Of a DNA stretch of 64,000 nucleotides, positions 44,736 to 53,886 are shown piece by piece; position 1 is the stretch's first letter, and each line of letters starts with the position of its first letter. The position numbers and the translations under genes were made by a program. A model generated the notes under the pieces. It worked only from the letters and a program-made list of their open reading frames with translations. It made no database searches and was not told the DNA's origin. Source of the DNA: Paenibacillus sp. J31TS4 (GTDB lineage Bacteria; Bacillota; Bacilli; Paenibacillales; NBRC-103111); NCBI RefSeq assembly GCF_018403265.1, contig NZ_BOSI01000001.1:248001-312000 (forward strand), given 5' to 3'.

Positions 44736-45908
44736 TTAGCGAATCAGGGGTACCTCCAGCAGCCTGCCGCCGACCATGGCCCACTCCGTCTCGTACCGGT
44801 CGTTCAGCAGAGCTAGATCGGCGCGGCAGCCCTCGGCGAGCCGGCCTCTATCATGGAGACCGAGCAGCTCGGCCGGCGTGGTCGCCGCCATGCGCACGGC
44901 GTCCGGCAGCGGGATGCCGAGCTCCACTGTCCGGCGGAGCGCCTCCTGCATCGTTACTGTGCTGGAGGCGAGCGTACCGTCCGCGAGCCGGGCGACGCCG
45001 TCCGCAACGGTCACGTCATGACCGCCGAACCGGTACGTCCCGTCTCCGAGCCCCATCGCCTGCAGCGCATCGGTGATGAGGACCATCCGGTCCGGTCCCT
45101 TGAGCCGGTGCATCAGCCGGACAATGGCCGGGTGCAGATGGACGCCGTCGACGATTGCCTGCAGGCTGACATGCTCTTCCTCGAACGCGGCAGTTACGAG
45201 GCCGGGGTCCCGGTGATGGATCGGGCGCATTCCGTTGAAACAGTGGGTGACATGGCTCGCGCCCTGCGCGAACGCCTGCTTGGCCTCCTCATAGGTCGCG
45301 TCGGAATGGGCGAGGGCGACGACAATACCCCGCTCGCGCAAATACGCGAGCAGCTCCATGCCGCCGGGCAGCTCGGGCGCGATCGTCACTATTTTGATCA
45401 GGTCTCCTCCTTCGCGAAGGATCACCGCCATCTCCTCGAGATCGGGGTGCCGCAGATGAGCTTCGTTCTGCATGCCTTTTCGGCGCACGTTCAAATACGG
45501 ACCCTCCAGATGGAGACCGGCAATAGCCGCCCCCTGCTCACGGCCGACCGTCCGCTTGACGGAACGGATCATGGCGAGGAGGTCCTCCAGGGAGGAGGTG
45601 ACGGAGGTGGCGAGGAACGCGGTGCATCCGGTGGCGGCGCACGTCCGGGAAACCTGCTGGATGCTCTCCTCTGTGCCGTCCATCATGTCGAAGCCGTTCG
45701 CTCCGTGGATGTGGACGTCGATCATGCCCGGGATGAGGAGGCGGCCCTGTCCGTCCAGTAGGGTGTAGTCTCCGTCCGGGCTGCCGGCTTCCGCGCTCAG
45801 GCTGTCTGACAGCCGTTCGATCCAGCCGTCCCGAATCCAGAGGGTCGTCTCCTCCATCACTTGGTCCCCGTAGACGGCGCGGACGTTCTCAATCCGATAG
45901 TTGGTCAT
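44736..45908 (-). CDS. nagA: N-acetylglucosamine-6-phosphate deacetylase
   Basis: A 390-residue amidohydrolase that deacetylates GlcNAc-6-phosphate. The metal site shows PGMIDVHIHGANGFDMMDG, GLHLEGPYLN with the catalytic Glu, LAHSDATYEEA, THCFNGMRPIHHRDPG, DGVHLHP and the catalytic Asp in LITDALQAMG. All are complete at the normal family length. It is convergent with the SIS-kinase-ceramidase-like operon, so the locus provides phosphorylation and deacetylation of N-acetyl amino sugars. No nagB is in the window. The ATG has an AGGAGG site 8-9 bases upstream. Confidence 0.93.
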   Translation of the reverse strand: MTNYRIENVRAVYGDQVMEETTLWIRDGWIERLSDSLSAEAGSPDGDYTLLDGQGRLLIPGMIDVHIHGANGFDMMDGTEESIQQVSRTCAATGCTAFLATSVTSSLEDLLAMIRSVKRTVGREQGAAIAGLHLEGPYLNVRRKGMQNEAHLRHPDLEEMAVILREGGDLIKIVTIAPELPGGMELLAYLRERGIVVALAHSDATYEEAKQAFAQGASHVTHCFNGMRPIHHRDPGLVTAAFEEEHVSLQAIVDGVHLHPAIVRLMHRLKGPDRMVLITDALQAMGLGDGTYRFGGHDVTVADGVARLADGTLASSTVTMQEALRRTVELGIPLPDAVRMAATTPAELLGLHDRGRLAEGCRADLALLNDRYETEWAMVGGRLLEVPLIR

Positions 45909-46161
45909 CTCTCATCAGCCTCCTGTTAGCAGGCGACTCCCAGCCGTAGGGAGTTCGCTCTGCCGGTTGTTCGGTCCTCCCAACAATGTAACGAAGGGAA
46001 AGCGAGCCGCTGGCGCGGCATAGTTCGTGGATTTTTGCTGGCCCATTCCCCTAACAACAAACAGAGGGAGAAGCAGGCGTGTATCCGCTTCGCCGGTTTG
46101 GAACGCGGTTATAGATAGTATACAATAAGTGGCAGCATAACAAGGGAGGGATCGAGCAGAA

Positions 46162-48123
46162 ATGGCTGTACAGAGAGAACCGGACGGCCCGATCGTCTAT
46201 GGAGATCCCGAGGTGATCGGCGGGCTTGCGATCGGCTCCGCCGCTTTCGATGAGGCGTTCGCGTACGAGGGGAACGATTTGGGCTGTACCTATAGCGGGG
46301 AGCGCTCCGTCTTCAAGCTGTGGGCGCCAACCGCCTCGGAGGCGCTGCTGCTGCTGTACCGTTCCTGGACAGGAGAGCCCGACGAGGTGGTTTCGATGGA
46401 GAGGGGAGAGAGGGGCGTCTGGAGCGCCGCCGTGGAGCGGGACCTGAACGGCCGGTTCTATACTTATCGCGTCCGTCTCGGTGAGCAATGGAACGAAGCG
46501 CCCGATCCGTACGCGAGGGCGGTGGGCGTGAACGGCGACAGAAGCGCTATCCTCGATCTGCGGGATACCGATCCCGAGGGATGGTCCAAGGAGAAGCCCC
46601 CCTTCAGCGGCGAAGCGGTCGATGCGATCATCTACGAAGCGCACGTGCGCGATCTGACGATCCATCCGAACAGCGGCGTCCGGCAGCAGGGCAAGTTCGC
46701 CGGGCTGAGCGAGAGCGGCACCCGAGGGCCCCATGAAATACCGACTGGACTCGACCATATCGCAGCGCTGGGTGTGACGCATGTCCAGCTGCTGCCCGTC
46801 TTCGACTACAGCACGGAGAGTGTCGACGAAACGCGGCTGGACACGCCGCAATACAACTGGGGCTACGATCCCAAGACGTACAACGTACCGGAAGGCAGCT
46901 ATGCCACCGATCCGTACGATCCCGCCACTCGCATCCGCGAGCTGAAGCAGCTCGTTCAGACGCTGCACAGCCGCGGGCTGCGGGTCGTGTTGGACGTCGT
47001 TTTCAATCACGTATACGACGGCTACCGGGCTTCGCTCGCCAAGCTCGTACCCGGCTATTACCTGCGCCGCAAACCGGACGGGTCACTGTCGGACGGCTCC
47101 GGCTGCGGCAACGATACCGCGTCGGAGCGGATCATGATGCGGCGGTTCCTCGTCGATTCGGTCGCCTATTGGGCGGAGGAATACGGCATCGACGGGTTCC
47201 GCTTCGACCTGATGGGCCTGCACGACGTGAAGACGATGCAAACCGTCCGTGAGCGCCTCGACCAGATCGACCCGACGATTCTAGTCATCGGGGAAGGATG
47301 GGATTTGGAGACGGAGCTCCCGCATGAGGAGAGAGCAGCCCAGCACAACGCGGCCCGGCTGCCGCGGATCGGCCAGTTCAACGACAGTCTGAGGGATGCG
47401 GCCAAGGGGAGCATTTTTGCTCCGGACGGACGAGGCTTCGTCAGCGGACAGCCCGGTCTGGAGGAGGCGGTCCGCACCGGTGTCGCCGGCGCCATCCATT
47501 ACGACGACGAGCGGCAAGGGTTCGCCGAGGAGCCGGGCCAGACGGTGCAGTTCGTCGAATGCCACGACAATCATACGCTGTGGGATAAGCTGACGCTTTC
47601 GGCGCCGGACGCGTCGGAGGACGAGCTGAGGAGCATGCACCGGCTGGCGACGGCTATCGTGCTGACGAGCCAGGGCACGTCCTTCCTGCATGCGGGACAG
47701 GAATTCCTCCGGACGAAGAACGGCTGCGGCAACAGCTACAACCAGCCGGACGAGGTGAACCGGCTGGATTGGGAGCGGGCGTACAAGTACCGGGACGACG
47801 TGCTGTACGTCATCGAGCTGATCGCGCTGCGCCGAGAGCATCCGGCCTTTCGCCTGCGCTCGGCCGCCGAAATCCGCGATCATCTCCGCTTTGAGCAGGC
47901 GCCGGACGGCTGTGTAGCATACACGCTTCGTGGTCATGCGGGCGGAGACCGAGCGAAGCTTCTCTACGTCCTGTATCACGCACGCAGAGGCGGAGCAACC
48001 GAGCTTGAGCTTCCCGGGATCGGCAGCTGGTCGGTCCGGTTCGGAGGAGAGCATGTCCGCGGGCTGGAGGGAACCCGGCTGACAGCAGAAGGAATCGGAC
48101 TCATCGTGCTGACGGCCGATTAG
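46162..48123 (+). CDS. pulA: Type I pullulanase (cytoplasmic)
   Basis: A 653-residue GH13 debranching enzyme hydrolysing alpha-1,6 links in glycogen or pullulan. A CBM48-like N-terminal domain (VFKLWAPTASEALLLLY) precedes the barrel with the type I signature YNWGYDPKTYNVPEGSYATDP, VVFNHVYDG, FRFDLMGLHD (nucleophile Asp), VIGEGWDL (acid Glu) and ECHDNHTLWD (transition-state Asp). There is no signal peptide, so it acts on intracellular glycogen or imported dextrins. Single gene with AGGGAGGG ribosome site; a terminator follows at 48194. Confidence 0.93.
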   Translation: MAVQREPDGPIVYGDPEVIGGLAIGSAAFDEAFAYEGNDLGCTYSGERSVFKLWAPTASEALLLLYRSWTGEPDEVVSMERGERGVWSAAVERDLNGRFYTYRVRLGEQWNEAPDPYARAVGVNGDRSAILDLRDTDPEGWSKEKPPFSGEAVDAIIYEAHVRDLTIHPNSGVRQQGKFAGLSESGTRGPHEIPTGLDHIAALGVTHVQLLPVFDYSTESVDETRLDTPQYNWGYDPKTYNVPEGSYATDPYDPATRIRELKQLVQTLHSRGLRVVLDVVFNHVYDGYRASLAKLVPGYYLRRKPDGSLSDGSGCGNDTASERIMMRRFLVDSVAYWAEEYGIDGFRFDLMGLHDVKTMQTVRERLDQIDPTILVIGEGWDLETELPHEERAAQHNAARLPRIGQFNDSLRDAAKGSIFAPDGRGFVSGQPGLEEAVRTGVAGAIHYDDERQGFAEEPGQTVQFVECHDNHTLWDKLTLSAPDASEDELRSMHRLATAIVLTSQGTSFLHAGQEFLRTKNGCGNSYNQPDEVNRLDWERAYKYRDDVLYVIELIALRREHPAFRLRSAAEIRDHLRFEQAPDGCVAYTLRGHAGGDRAKLLYVLYHARRGGATELELPGIGSWSVRFGGEHVRGLEGTRLTAEGIGLIVLTAD

Positions 48124-48193
48124 AGTAGCGTACACGTGTTCCTCGCGCCACCAAGGTGCTGCACGGATAGCTCTTCCAATATGGATGTGTTCG

Positions 48194-48223
48194 AAAAACC
48201 GGCTGGAAAAAGCCGGTTTTTTT
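48194..48223 (+). terminator. Intrinsic terminator after pulA
   Basis: AAAAACCGGCT/AGCCGGTTTTT with a 6-base loop and a seven-T tail. Confidence 0.85.
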
Positions 48224-48235
48224 GTCGTGTGCCCA

Positions 48236-48267
48236 TTGCATTAGGTGTATTAAGTGATATAATACAC
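48236..48267 (+). promoter_or_regulatory. Promoter and palindromic operator of the GntR-ABC operon
   Basis: TTGCAT (48236-48241), a 16-base spacer, TATAAT (48258-48263). A perfect inverted repeat GTGTATTA (48245-48252) / TAATACAC (48260-48267) with a 7-base centre overlaps the -10. The shape matches operators bound by YtrA-type GntR regulators, so autorepression of this operon is likely. Confidence 0.7.
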
Positions 48268-48316
48268 TCATAGTTACTAGAAGCCGTCCTCCGGACGCGG
48301 CGAAGGAGGGAGAGGT

Positions 48317-48709
48317 TTGAAGGAAGAGCTGGGAGGCAAGCTGCAGTTTGAGCTGGATTTGAGCCAGCCGCTTTATGAGCAGGTATGGAACCATGTGAGG
48401 AGCAGTGTAGCGAAGGGAGTGATCGGCTTGGGAGAGAAGATGCCTTCCGTGAGAGAGCTGGCGCAAATGCTGCAGATCAATCCGAACACCGTTATGCGCG
48501 CCTACCAGGAGCTGGAGCGGGACGGTTTGACGGAGACGCGGAGGGGGCAGGGGACATTCATTACCTCGGACCCGATCAAGGTGGCAACGGTCCGGGAGTC
48601 TCTGGCGCAAGCCGCCGTCGAAGAGTTTTTGGCGAGAATGGACGGTCTCGGCTTTACTGTTCGCGATGTGATGCAGATGATTCGGAGCAAGGGAGGGAAC
48701 GGAGAATGA
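48317..48709 (+). CDS. GntR family regulator, YtrA subfamily
   Basis: A 130-residue repressor with a GntR winged helix (about 12-78: PLYEQVWNHVRSSVAKGVIGLGEKMPSVRELA and NPNTVMRAYQELERDG) and the short C-terminal dimerisation helices of the YtrA subfamily, without a ligand domain. The TTG start follows GAAGGAGGG. It is the first gene of a GntR-ATPase-permease operon overlapping the ATPase by 4 bases. In Bacillus, related operons respond to cell-wall-active peptides; that role here is inference. Confidence 0.9.
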   Translation: MKEELGGKLQFELDLSQPLYEQVWNHVRSSVAKGVIGLGEKMPSVRELAQMLQINPNTVMRAYQELERDGLTETRRGQGTFITSDPIKVATVRESLAQAAVEEFLARMDGLGFTVRDVMQMIRSKGGNGE

Positions 48710-49404
48710 AGGACGTGGCGGTACAGTGCGACTCACTCATCAAGACCTATGGAGGCAAGCGGGCATTGAACGGCTTCACGCTCTCTCTGCCGGCTAACCG
48801 GGTAACCGCGGTGCTGGGGCCGAACGGTGCCGGCAAGTCGACTTTTTTCCGCATGCTGACCGGCCTGACGGCTCCCGACAGCGGATCGGTCCGGGTATTG
48901 GGTCACGCGCCCGGCTGGAGGACGAACCGCCAGATTGCTTATCTGCCAGACCGAGCCCGCTGGTATGGCAATCAGACGGTTGCCGAAGCATTGGATTGGG
49001 GCGCTAAGCTGCTGCCGGGTTTCGACCGGCCGCGAGCGGAGCAACTGCTCCGTTATATGGACCTGGAGCTTCAGATGCCCGCCGAAGGAATGTCGCGCGG
49101 CCAGGAAGCCCGGCTCATGCTGACGCTGTGCATTGCGCGCGACGTACCGCTCCTCGTCCTCGACGAGCCGTTCGCGGGCATCGATCTCATCTCCCGTGAA
49201 CGGATCGTTTCCGCGCTGATCGACAACATGAGCGACCGCGAGCAAACGGTGCTTATCAGCACGCATGAGATCGTAGAGACCGAGGGACTGTTTGATTACG
49301 CCGTCTTCCTGGAGAACGGACGCGTCGCGCTCGCCGGCGAGACGGAGGAGCTGCGCCGCGAGCGCGGTTCGCTGGAAATGCTGTATCGCAAATTATTCGG
49401 ATAG
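48706..49404 (+). CDS. ABC transporter ATP-binding protein
   Basis: A 232-residue ATPase with Walker A GPNGAGKST, a Q-loop region, a signature close to SRGQE in place of the usual LSGGQ, Walker B LLVLDEPFAGID and the switch histidine in ISTHEIVE. It would energise the membrane protein encoded next. The start ATG lies in an ATGA overlap with the GntR stop; the longer frame to 48385 is a shadow of the GntR gene. Confidence 0.92.
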   Translation: MKDVAVQCDSLIKTYGGKRALNGFTLSLPANRVTAVLGPNGAGKSTFFRMLTGLTAPDSGSVRVLGHAPGWRTNRQIAYLPDRARWYGNQTVAEALDWGAKLLPGFDRPRAEQLLRYMDLELQMPAEGMSRGQEARLMLTLCIARDVPLLVLDEPFAGIDLISRERIVSALIDNMSDREQTVLISTHEIVETEGLFDYAVFLENGRVALAGETEELRRERGSLEMLYRKLFG

Positions 49405-49415
49405 GAGGTAGCCGC

Positions 49416-50180
49416 ATGCAAGGATCCTTTGGGCACTTGATCAAGCAGGACAGCTTGCGCACGTGGTGGACCGGCAAGGGAGCGCTGCGTTCTCCCTGGT
49501 TCTGGTTCTACACAGTGTTCATCCTGCTAGTTGTTGTAGGCTCCGTCACGGTGCTAAGCCTGTCGGGTTATTATGAGCCGCTGGCGCCGCTGTTCATTGC
49601 GTTCGGTTTGCCTTACATGGCATTTATGATTGGCTATAATCTGTTTTTCCGGGAATGGAAGAACGGAACCGTCAGCTGGTGGCTCACGCTTCCCTATCCC
49701 CGGTACCGGCTGATGACGGCCAAATATTTGGCTGCGCTGCTGCAGAATTTGCTTATCTACATGGCCATTCTGCTGGCTACTCTGCTTCTGGCCGGCTACA
49801 GCATGCTGCTGGACGATAGGTACCGGCTGTCGGATTTCGGAGCCGCGCTGCTGAAGACCGTAAGCTGGTACGGTATCTCGCTGAGCATCGTTCCGTTCAT
49901 GACCGTCTTCGGATTGCTGACGGCCGTCGTTATGAGCTCCCGGCTCAAGCCGCTCTCGCCGCTCTTTTGGATAGGCTTCAGCATCACCGGCAACATGGCC
50001 ACGTGGATGACCGCGTTCTATACGGACAATACCTTCTGGAACCAGTTCGGTGTGACGGAGCCGGGAGGGATCGTTGTTCCGGTCTGGTTCCAGGCTGCCA
50101 TCGTCCCCGTCTCACTCGTCCTCGCGGCATTGTTCCTGTGGCTGTCCGCACGAATCGTTGACCGGCAGCTGACGATGTAG
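49416..50180 (+). CDS. ABC transporter permease
   Basis: A 254-residue membrane protein with about six helices and no extracellular substrate domain, of the ABC-2 type found with YtrB-like ATPases. It starts 11 bases after the ATPase gene, with an AGGAGGT site. Together with the ATPase it should form an exporter or a resistance/sensing transporter; the substrate is unknown. Confidence 0.87.
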   Translation: MQGSFGHLIKQDSLRTWWTGKGALRSPWFWFYTVFILLVVVGSVTVLSLSGYYEPLAPLFIAFGLPYMAFMIGYNLFFREWKNGTVSWWLTLPYPRYRLMTAKYLAALLQNLLIYMAILLATLLLAGYSMLLDDRYRLSDFGAALLKTVSWYGISLSIVPFMTVFGLLTAVVMSSRLKPLSPLFWIGFSITGNMATWMTAFYTDNTFWNQFGVTEPGGIVVPVWFQAAIVPVSLVLAALFLWLSARIVDRQLTM

Positions 50181-50250
50181 GAAGGACTCTGCCTGCACCG
50201 AGCAGATGACTTTCGGAGAAAGGCTGAGGGTGAGGCGGCTGGACGGACAA

Positions 50251-50298
50251 AAAGAGCTGCGCCGATCAAGCAGAGGTTGCTTGCAGGCGCAGCTCTTT
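50251..50298. terminator. Hairpin between convergent genes
   Basis: Perfect 13-base arms AAAGAGCTGCGCC/GGCGCAGCTCTTT with further pairing (CAAGCA/TGCTTG) inside. Confidence 0.65.
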
Positions 50299-50375
50299 GG
50301 CGTTTGTTGTTCGTGAAGGGACCGGTCGGGCGGGTTGCGAAGGCAGGGGACCAAGCGGATCTGCCGCTCCCTCGG

Positions 50376-50669
50376 TTACAGGTCATAATAGGTCTCTTCC
50401 CGTTCCTCTTCCAGCTGCTTGCGTCTAAGCTCCTTATAGACGCCATAGAGACGGCTGCAGACAAGGCAGCAGACGGAGGTGCCGAAGGCGAGACCCCAAA
50501 ATTCCCAGCTATCCGCCCATTCGTCGACGCGCGACATGGCGATAGCCATCTCGATCATACCCTGCAGGACGAGAAAGAAGAAGGTAACCGCCCAGAAGCC
50601 GACCAACTGCGGCTCTGTAGCATCCTTCATGGTGATCTGGTCAACCCATTGCAGCCATTTACGCTTCAT
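50376..50669 (-). CDS. Small two-helix membrane protein
   Basis: A 97-residue protein with two predicted membrane helices (about 23-43 and 55-75) and a charged C-terminal tail (ELRRKQLEEEREET). It has an AAAGGAGA ribosome site. No family recognised; convergent with the ABC transporter operon. Confidence 0.65.
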   Translation of the reverse strand: MKRKWLQWVDQITMKDATEPQLVGFWAVTFFFLVLQGMIEMAIAMSRVDEWADSWEFWGLAFGTSVCCLVCSRLYGVYKELRRKQLEEEREETYYDL

Positions 50670-50908
50670 CGTTCGTTCCGTCTCCTTTCAAGTGGGAATG
50701 CGTTAGATCGCTTCTTATACATTGGTTACCCGCCCGGCGGGGACTTGCAACCGATCCCGCACAAAAAAGAAGGCCAGCCGTTCAGAAAGGAAGCGGCGGC
50801 CGTACGGCTCTGTTTAGTCCGAGGTCATCGGTGTTAAATATCCGTAGGGCATAAAATAACAATTCCCAAGCATCCTATACAGCAAACCGACGGAAAGAGG
50901 GGAATACG

Positions 50909-51121
50909 ATGGACAAGAAGAGTAAAAACGACTATCCGAACGAAACGACCAATACATTTGCCGGCATCACGACGCCATCCGATCAGCAAAACATCGCCGC
51001 CACCGATTCGATAAGCGAATTCGTCGAGGAGGCGATGGACAACCTCCAGGCGACGTTTGATCCCGAGGCGAAGAAAAAGAGAGAACAGGAACGCGTTCCT
51101 TTACAGAATAAGAAAGAGTAA
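50909..51121 (+). CDS. Small acidic hypothetical protein, 70 residues
   Basis: A hydrophilic protein rich in Asp, Glu, Asn and Lys (MDKKSKNDYPNETTNTFAGI), with no membrane segment and probably disordered. A ribosome site GAAAGAGGGG and an immediate downstream terminator support it as a real gene. Such small hydrophilic genes are common in spore-formers, but there is no specific spore signature. Confidence 0.6.
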   Translation: MDKKSKNDYPNETTNTFAGITTPSDQQNIAATDSISEFVEEAMDNLQATFDPEAKKKREQERVPLQNKKE

Positions 51122-51129
51122 GAGAAGAA

Positions 51130-51155
51130 GTCCGCCGAGCAGGCGGCTTTTTTTT
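51130..51155 (+). terminator. Intrinsic terminator
   Basis: CCGCC/GGCGG stem with a 5-base loop and eight T. Confidence 0.75.
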
Positions 51156-51268
51156 GCGTTCGTGAGCAATCTCAAAATAGGGATTGTAGAAAAGCATCTT
51201 CCCGTTATATACTTTATCCAATCATTAGAATATCGTTAGCATATTACTAACTGGAGGTAGGATTACGA

Positions 51269-52882
51269 ATGAATACAAAAACGCAGTTTCCCGCGCTGCT
51301 GCTCGGCGTAGTTGGCCTGAGCCTGCTTGTAAACGGTTGCAGCAGCGAAAAAACCCCCGAAGCTTCCGCCAAGGAAGTGCCGTCCAACCTGAATTTGACC
51401 GGCTTCCCGATTGTGAAGGAGCCGATCAAGCTCACGTTTTTGGCGGGAATGGGGTCGACGACCTCGACCAACTGGAACGAGACCATGATCTGGAAGGAAT
51501 ACGCCAAGACGACGAACATGACGATCGACTTCCAGCTGACGCCGTTCGAGAATCTGAAGGAAAAACAGAATCTTCTTCTGGCTAGCCAAGATTACCCTGA
51601 CGCATTCCATACGGCCCGGTTCACGCCGACCGATCTGATGAAATACGGCAGCCAAGGGATCTTTCTCCCGCTGAACGACCTGATTGACCGATACGCCCCC
51701 AATTTCAAAAAGGTGATGGAAACTTATCCGTGGGTCAAGCAAGGCATCACGATGCCGGACGGCAATATCTACGGATTCCCGCTTATCTACGAACCGGGCT
51801 TCAATTCCATCCTGGTCAGCCAAAAGCTGTTTATCAAGGACGAATGGCTGAAAAAGCTGAATATGCAGCCGCCGGAAACGCTGGACGATCTGTACAATTA
51901 TCTCAAGGCGGTCAAGACGACCGATCTGAACGGCAACGGCAAGCAGGACGAGCTTGGTCTTGGCGGTGTCAAGCTGACTCCGCTTCTCGACAACTTAAAA
52001 GGCTCATTCGGCCTCATGAACCGCGGAACGGCCAACAAATACATAGACCTCGATCCGAAGTCGAACAAGCTCCGCTTCTACCCGACCGATCCGGCTTACA
52101 AGCAGCTGCTGGAATACGTGAACAAGCTATGGAAGGAAGGGCTGATCGACAAGGATATTCTGACGATCAAGGACCAGGAATTTTTCGTAAAGGGCAAGCA
52201 GGGCAACTACGGAGCGGTCGTCACCACTTGGACGGCTTCCAACATGCAGCAGCCGGGCTATTCGATTCCGAAGGCGCTCAAGGGTCCGAACGGAGACCAA
52301 ATCTTCACGGCGACGTCCTCGCCGCTCGTCCAGCTGGGTGCATTCACGATAACCGACAAGAACAAGTATCCGGAAGCGACAGTCCGCTGGATGGACCATT
52401 TTTACGGGGACGAGGGGATGAAGAATTTCTTCCTCGGCTTCAAGGATCTGACCTTTGTCGAGCTGCCGAACGGCGAATTTGATTACAGCGACCTGATCAA
52501 GAACAAGCCCGCCGAAAAGACGACCAACCAGGTGCTGGCCAGCTATGTCACCTGGCCGGGAGGGAGCTACCCGGGACTGGTTACCCGCAAGTATTTTCGA
52601 GGCTCGAACGAAGAGAACAACCGGCTCATGAGTCCGCTTGATCCGTATATCATCAAGGAAATCTGGCCTGCCTTTACGTTCACGTCGGACGAAACCGACG
52701 AGCTGGCGGCTCTCGCCACCGATCTGGGCACGTATGTAGAAGAGATGACGACCAAGTTTATTAGCGGAGACGTGCCGTTCAGCGAGTGGGACAAGTATGT
52801 GAGTACGGTGAACAAGATGAAGCTCGATTCGTTCATGGGTATCTACGAGAAGGCTTACAACCGGTACCAGAATGCCAAATAG
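51269..52882 (+). CDS. Extracellular solute-binding lipoprotein (orphan)
   Basis: A 537-residue ABC-type solute-binding protein of the LipO/oligosaccharide class common in Paenibacillus. A signal peptide with lipobox LLVNGC places the lipid-modified Cys near residue 24. The mature part has the PDAFHTARFTPTDLMKYGSQGIFLPLNDL and WVKQGITMPDGNIYGFPLIYEP segments typical of sugar-binding proteins in this class. No permease or ATPase genes adjoin it, so it must use a transporter encoded elsewhere. The ATG follows GGAGGTAGG; a terminator follows. Confidence 0.87.
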   Translation: MNTKTQFPALLLGVVGLSLLVNGCSSEKTPEASAKEVPSNLNLTGFPIVKEPIKLTFLAGMGSTTSTNWNETMIWKEYAKTTNMTIDFQLTPFENLKEKQNLLLASQDYPDAFHTARFTPTDLMKYGSQGIFLPLNDLIDRYAPNFKKVMETYPWVKQGITMPDGNIYGFPLIYEPGFNSILVSQKLFIKDEWLKKLNMQPPETLDDLYNYLKAVKTTDLNGNGKQDELGLGGVKLTPLLDNLKGSFGLMNRGTANKYIDLDPKSNKLRFYPTDPAYKQLLEYVNKLWKEGLIDKDILTIKDQEFFVKGKQGNYGAVVTTWTASNMQQPGYSIPKALKGPNGDQIFTATSSPLVQLGAFTITDKNKYPEATVRWMDHFYGDEGMKNFFLGFKDLTFVELPNGEFDYSDLIKNKPAEKTTNQVLASYVTWPGGSYPGLVTRKYFRGSNEENNRLMSPLDPYIIKEIWPAFTFTSDETDELAALATDLGTYVEEMTTKFISGDVPFSEWDKYVSTVNKMKLDSFMGIYEKAYNRYQNAK

Positions 52883-52894
52883 AGAAATAGCAAG

Positions 52895-52937
52895 AACCCC
52901 GGACGATCCGCCATAGGCGGGTCGGATCCGGGGTTTT
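52895..52937 (+). terminator. Intrinsic terminator after the solute-binding gene
   Basis: AACCCCGGA-GATCCG pairs with CGGATC-CGGGGTT (one bulge), with GCC/GGC continuing inside and TTTT following. Confidence 0.75.
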
Positions 52938-53043
52938 CCTTTACGGCCGGCTTGTCTGACTACGGTCTTTAGGACAAGCTGCAGTCTAAACTTCCACCAA
53001 TTCAGCACTTCTCATGCTGGAGGGGATAGGCGGCCGCACTAGC

Positions 53044-53644
53044 TTATTTGAAGATTTGCAGGCGGGAGTGCAGCGGCTTGAATTCCTTCTCGCCGGGCTC
53101 GGCCGTCGGTTTGCCGAACGGCATCTGGGCGATCAGCTTCCAGCTCTCGGGCAGGTTCCACTCGGCGGCGACCTTCTCGTCGATTAACGGGTTGTAATGC
53201 TGCAGGGAAGCGCCCAAGCCTTCGAGCTCCAGCGACGTCCAAACGACGAATTGCAGCATGCCGTTCGATTGCTGGGACCAGACGGGGAAGTTATCCTTGT
53301 ACGACGGGAACTGCTCCTGCAGGCCCTGTAACCACATCATTGTCCTCGAAGAAGAGGACCGTTCCGTAACCGTTCTTGAATCCCTGCATTTTTTGCGCGG
53401 TATCGGGGAAGCTATCAGCCGGTACGATGGCGCGCAATGTCTCGGTCGTCAAATCCCAAAGCCGGTCATGATGCTCACCGAGCAGGATAACGACACGGGC
53501 GCTTTGGGAATTGAAGGCGGAGGGGGTATACTTGACAGCTTCTCCAACGATTTCGTGGATGCGCTCATCGGATACAACCGGGTCCTTGCTGATGGCGTAG
53601 ATGGAGCGTCTAGCTTTCAGGGCTGCGACAAAGTCTTTGGACAT
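53044..53644 (-). pseudogene. Nitroreductase family protein, single-base frameshift
   Basis: The N-terminal part (from ATG 53644, MSKDFVAALKARRSIYAISK) and the C-terminal part (GLQEQFPSYKDNFPVWSQQSNGM to the stop at 53044) of one FMN nitroreductase of about 200 residues lie in different frames. Deleting one base in the CCC run at 53324-53326 restores VTGLQEQFP. Either a recent mutation or a homopolymer sequencing error. It is divergent from a marR gene, the usual arrangement for a MarR-controlled reductase. Confidence 0.82.
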
Positions 53645-53819
53645 TTCGAGATAGTCACTCCTTATTTGTTAGTAACATACTTAATTATTGTGCCACAAAG
53701 GCGACAAAAAAGGAACCCGTTTCTCGTCAATTCCGACGAAGGAAGTCCATTCGCTAGCCTACCCCTGAATCGAAAGGGCCATCCCGCCTGTTTCTCCCAG
53801 TCCTTTAGTAGGAATTTCA

Positions 53820-53848
53820 TTGACAAAACAAGTTGTTCTGTATATAGT
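53820..53848 (+). promoter_or_regulatory. Promoter of the marR-MFS operon
   Basis: TTGACA (53820-53825), a 17-base spacer and TATAGT (53843-53848) give a strong sigma-A promoter. GTTG and CAAC flank the -10 region and could be part of an operator. Confidence 0.65.
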
Positions 53849-53886
53849 ATTCATATCAACTAATTGCGAGAGGCGGTTCAACCAGT

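Noticed and set aside
44650-44740. Terminator between the ceramidase-like gene and nagA
   Set aside because: GCCGACA/TGTCGGC and GCTAACA/TGTTAGC pairs are present but in an order that cannot nest, so no simple hairpin forms.
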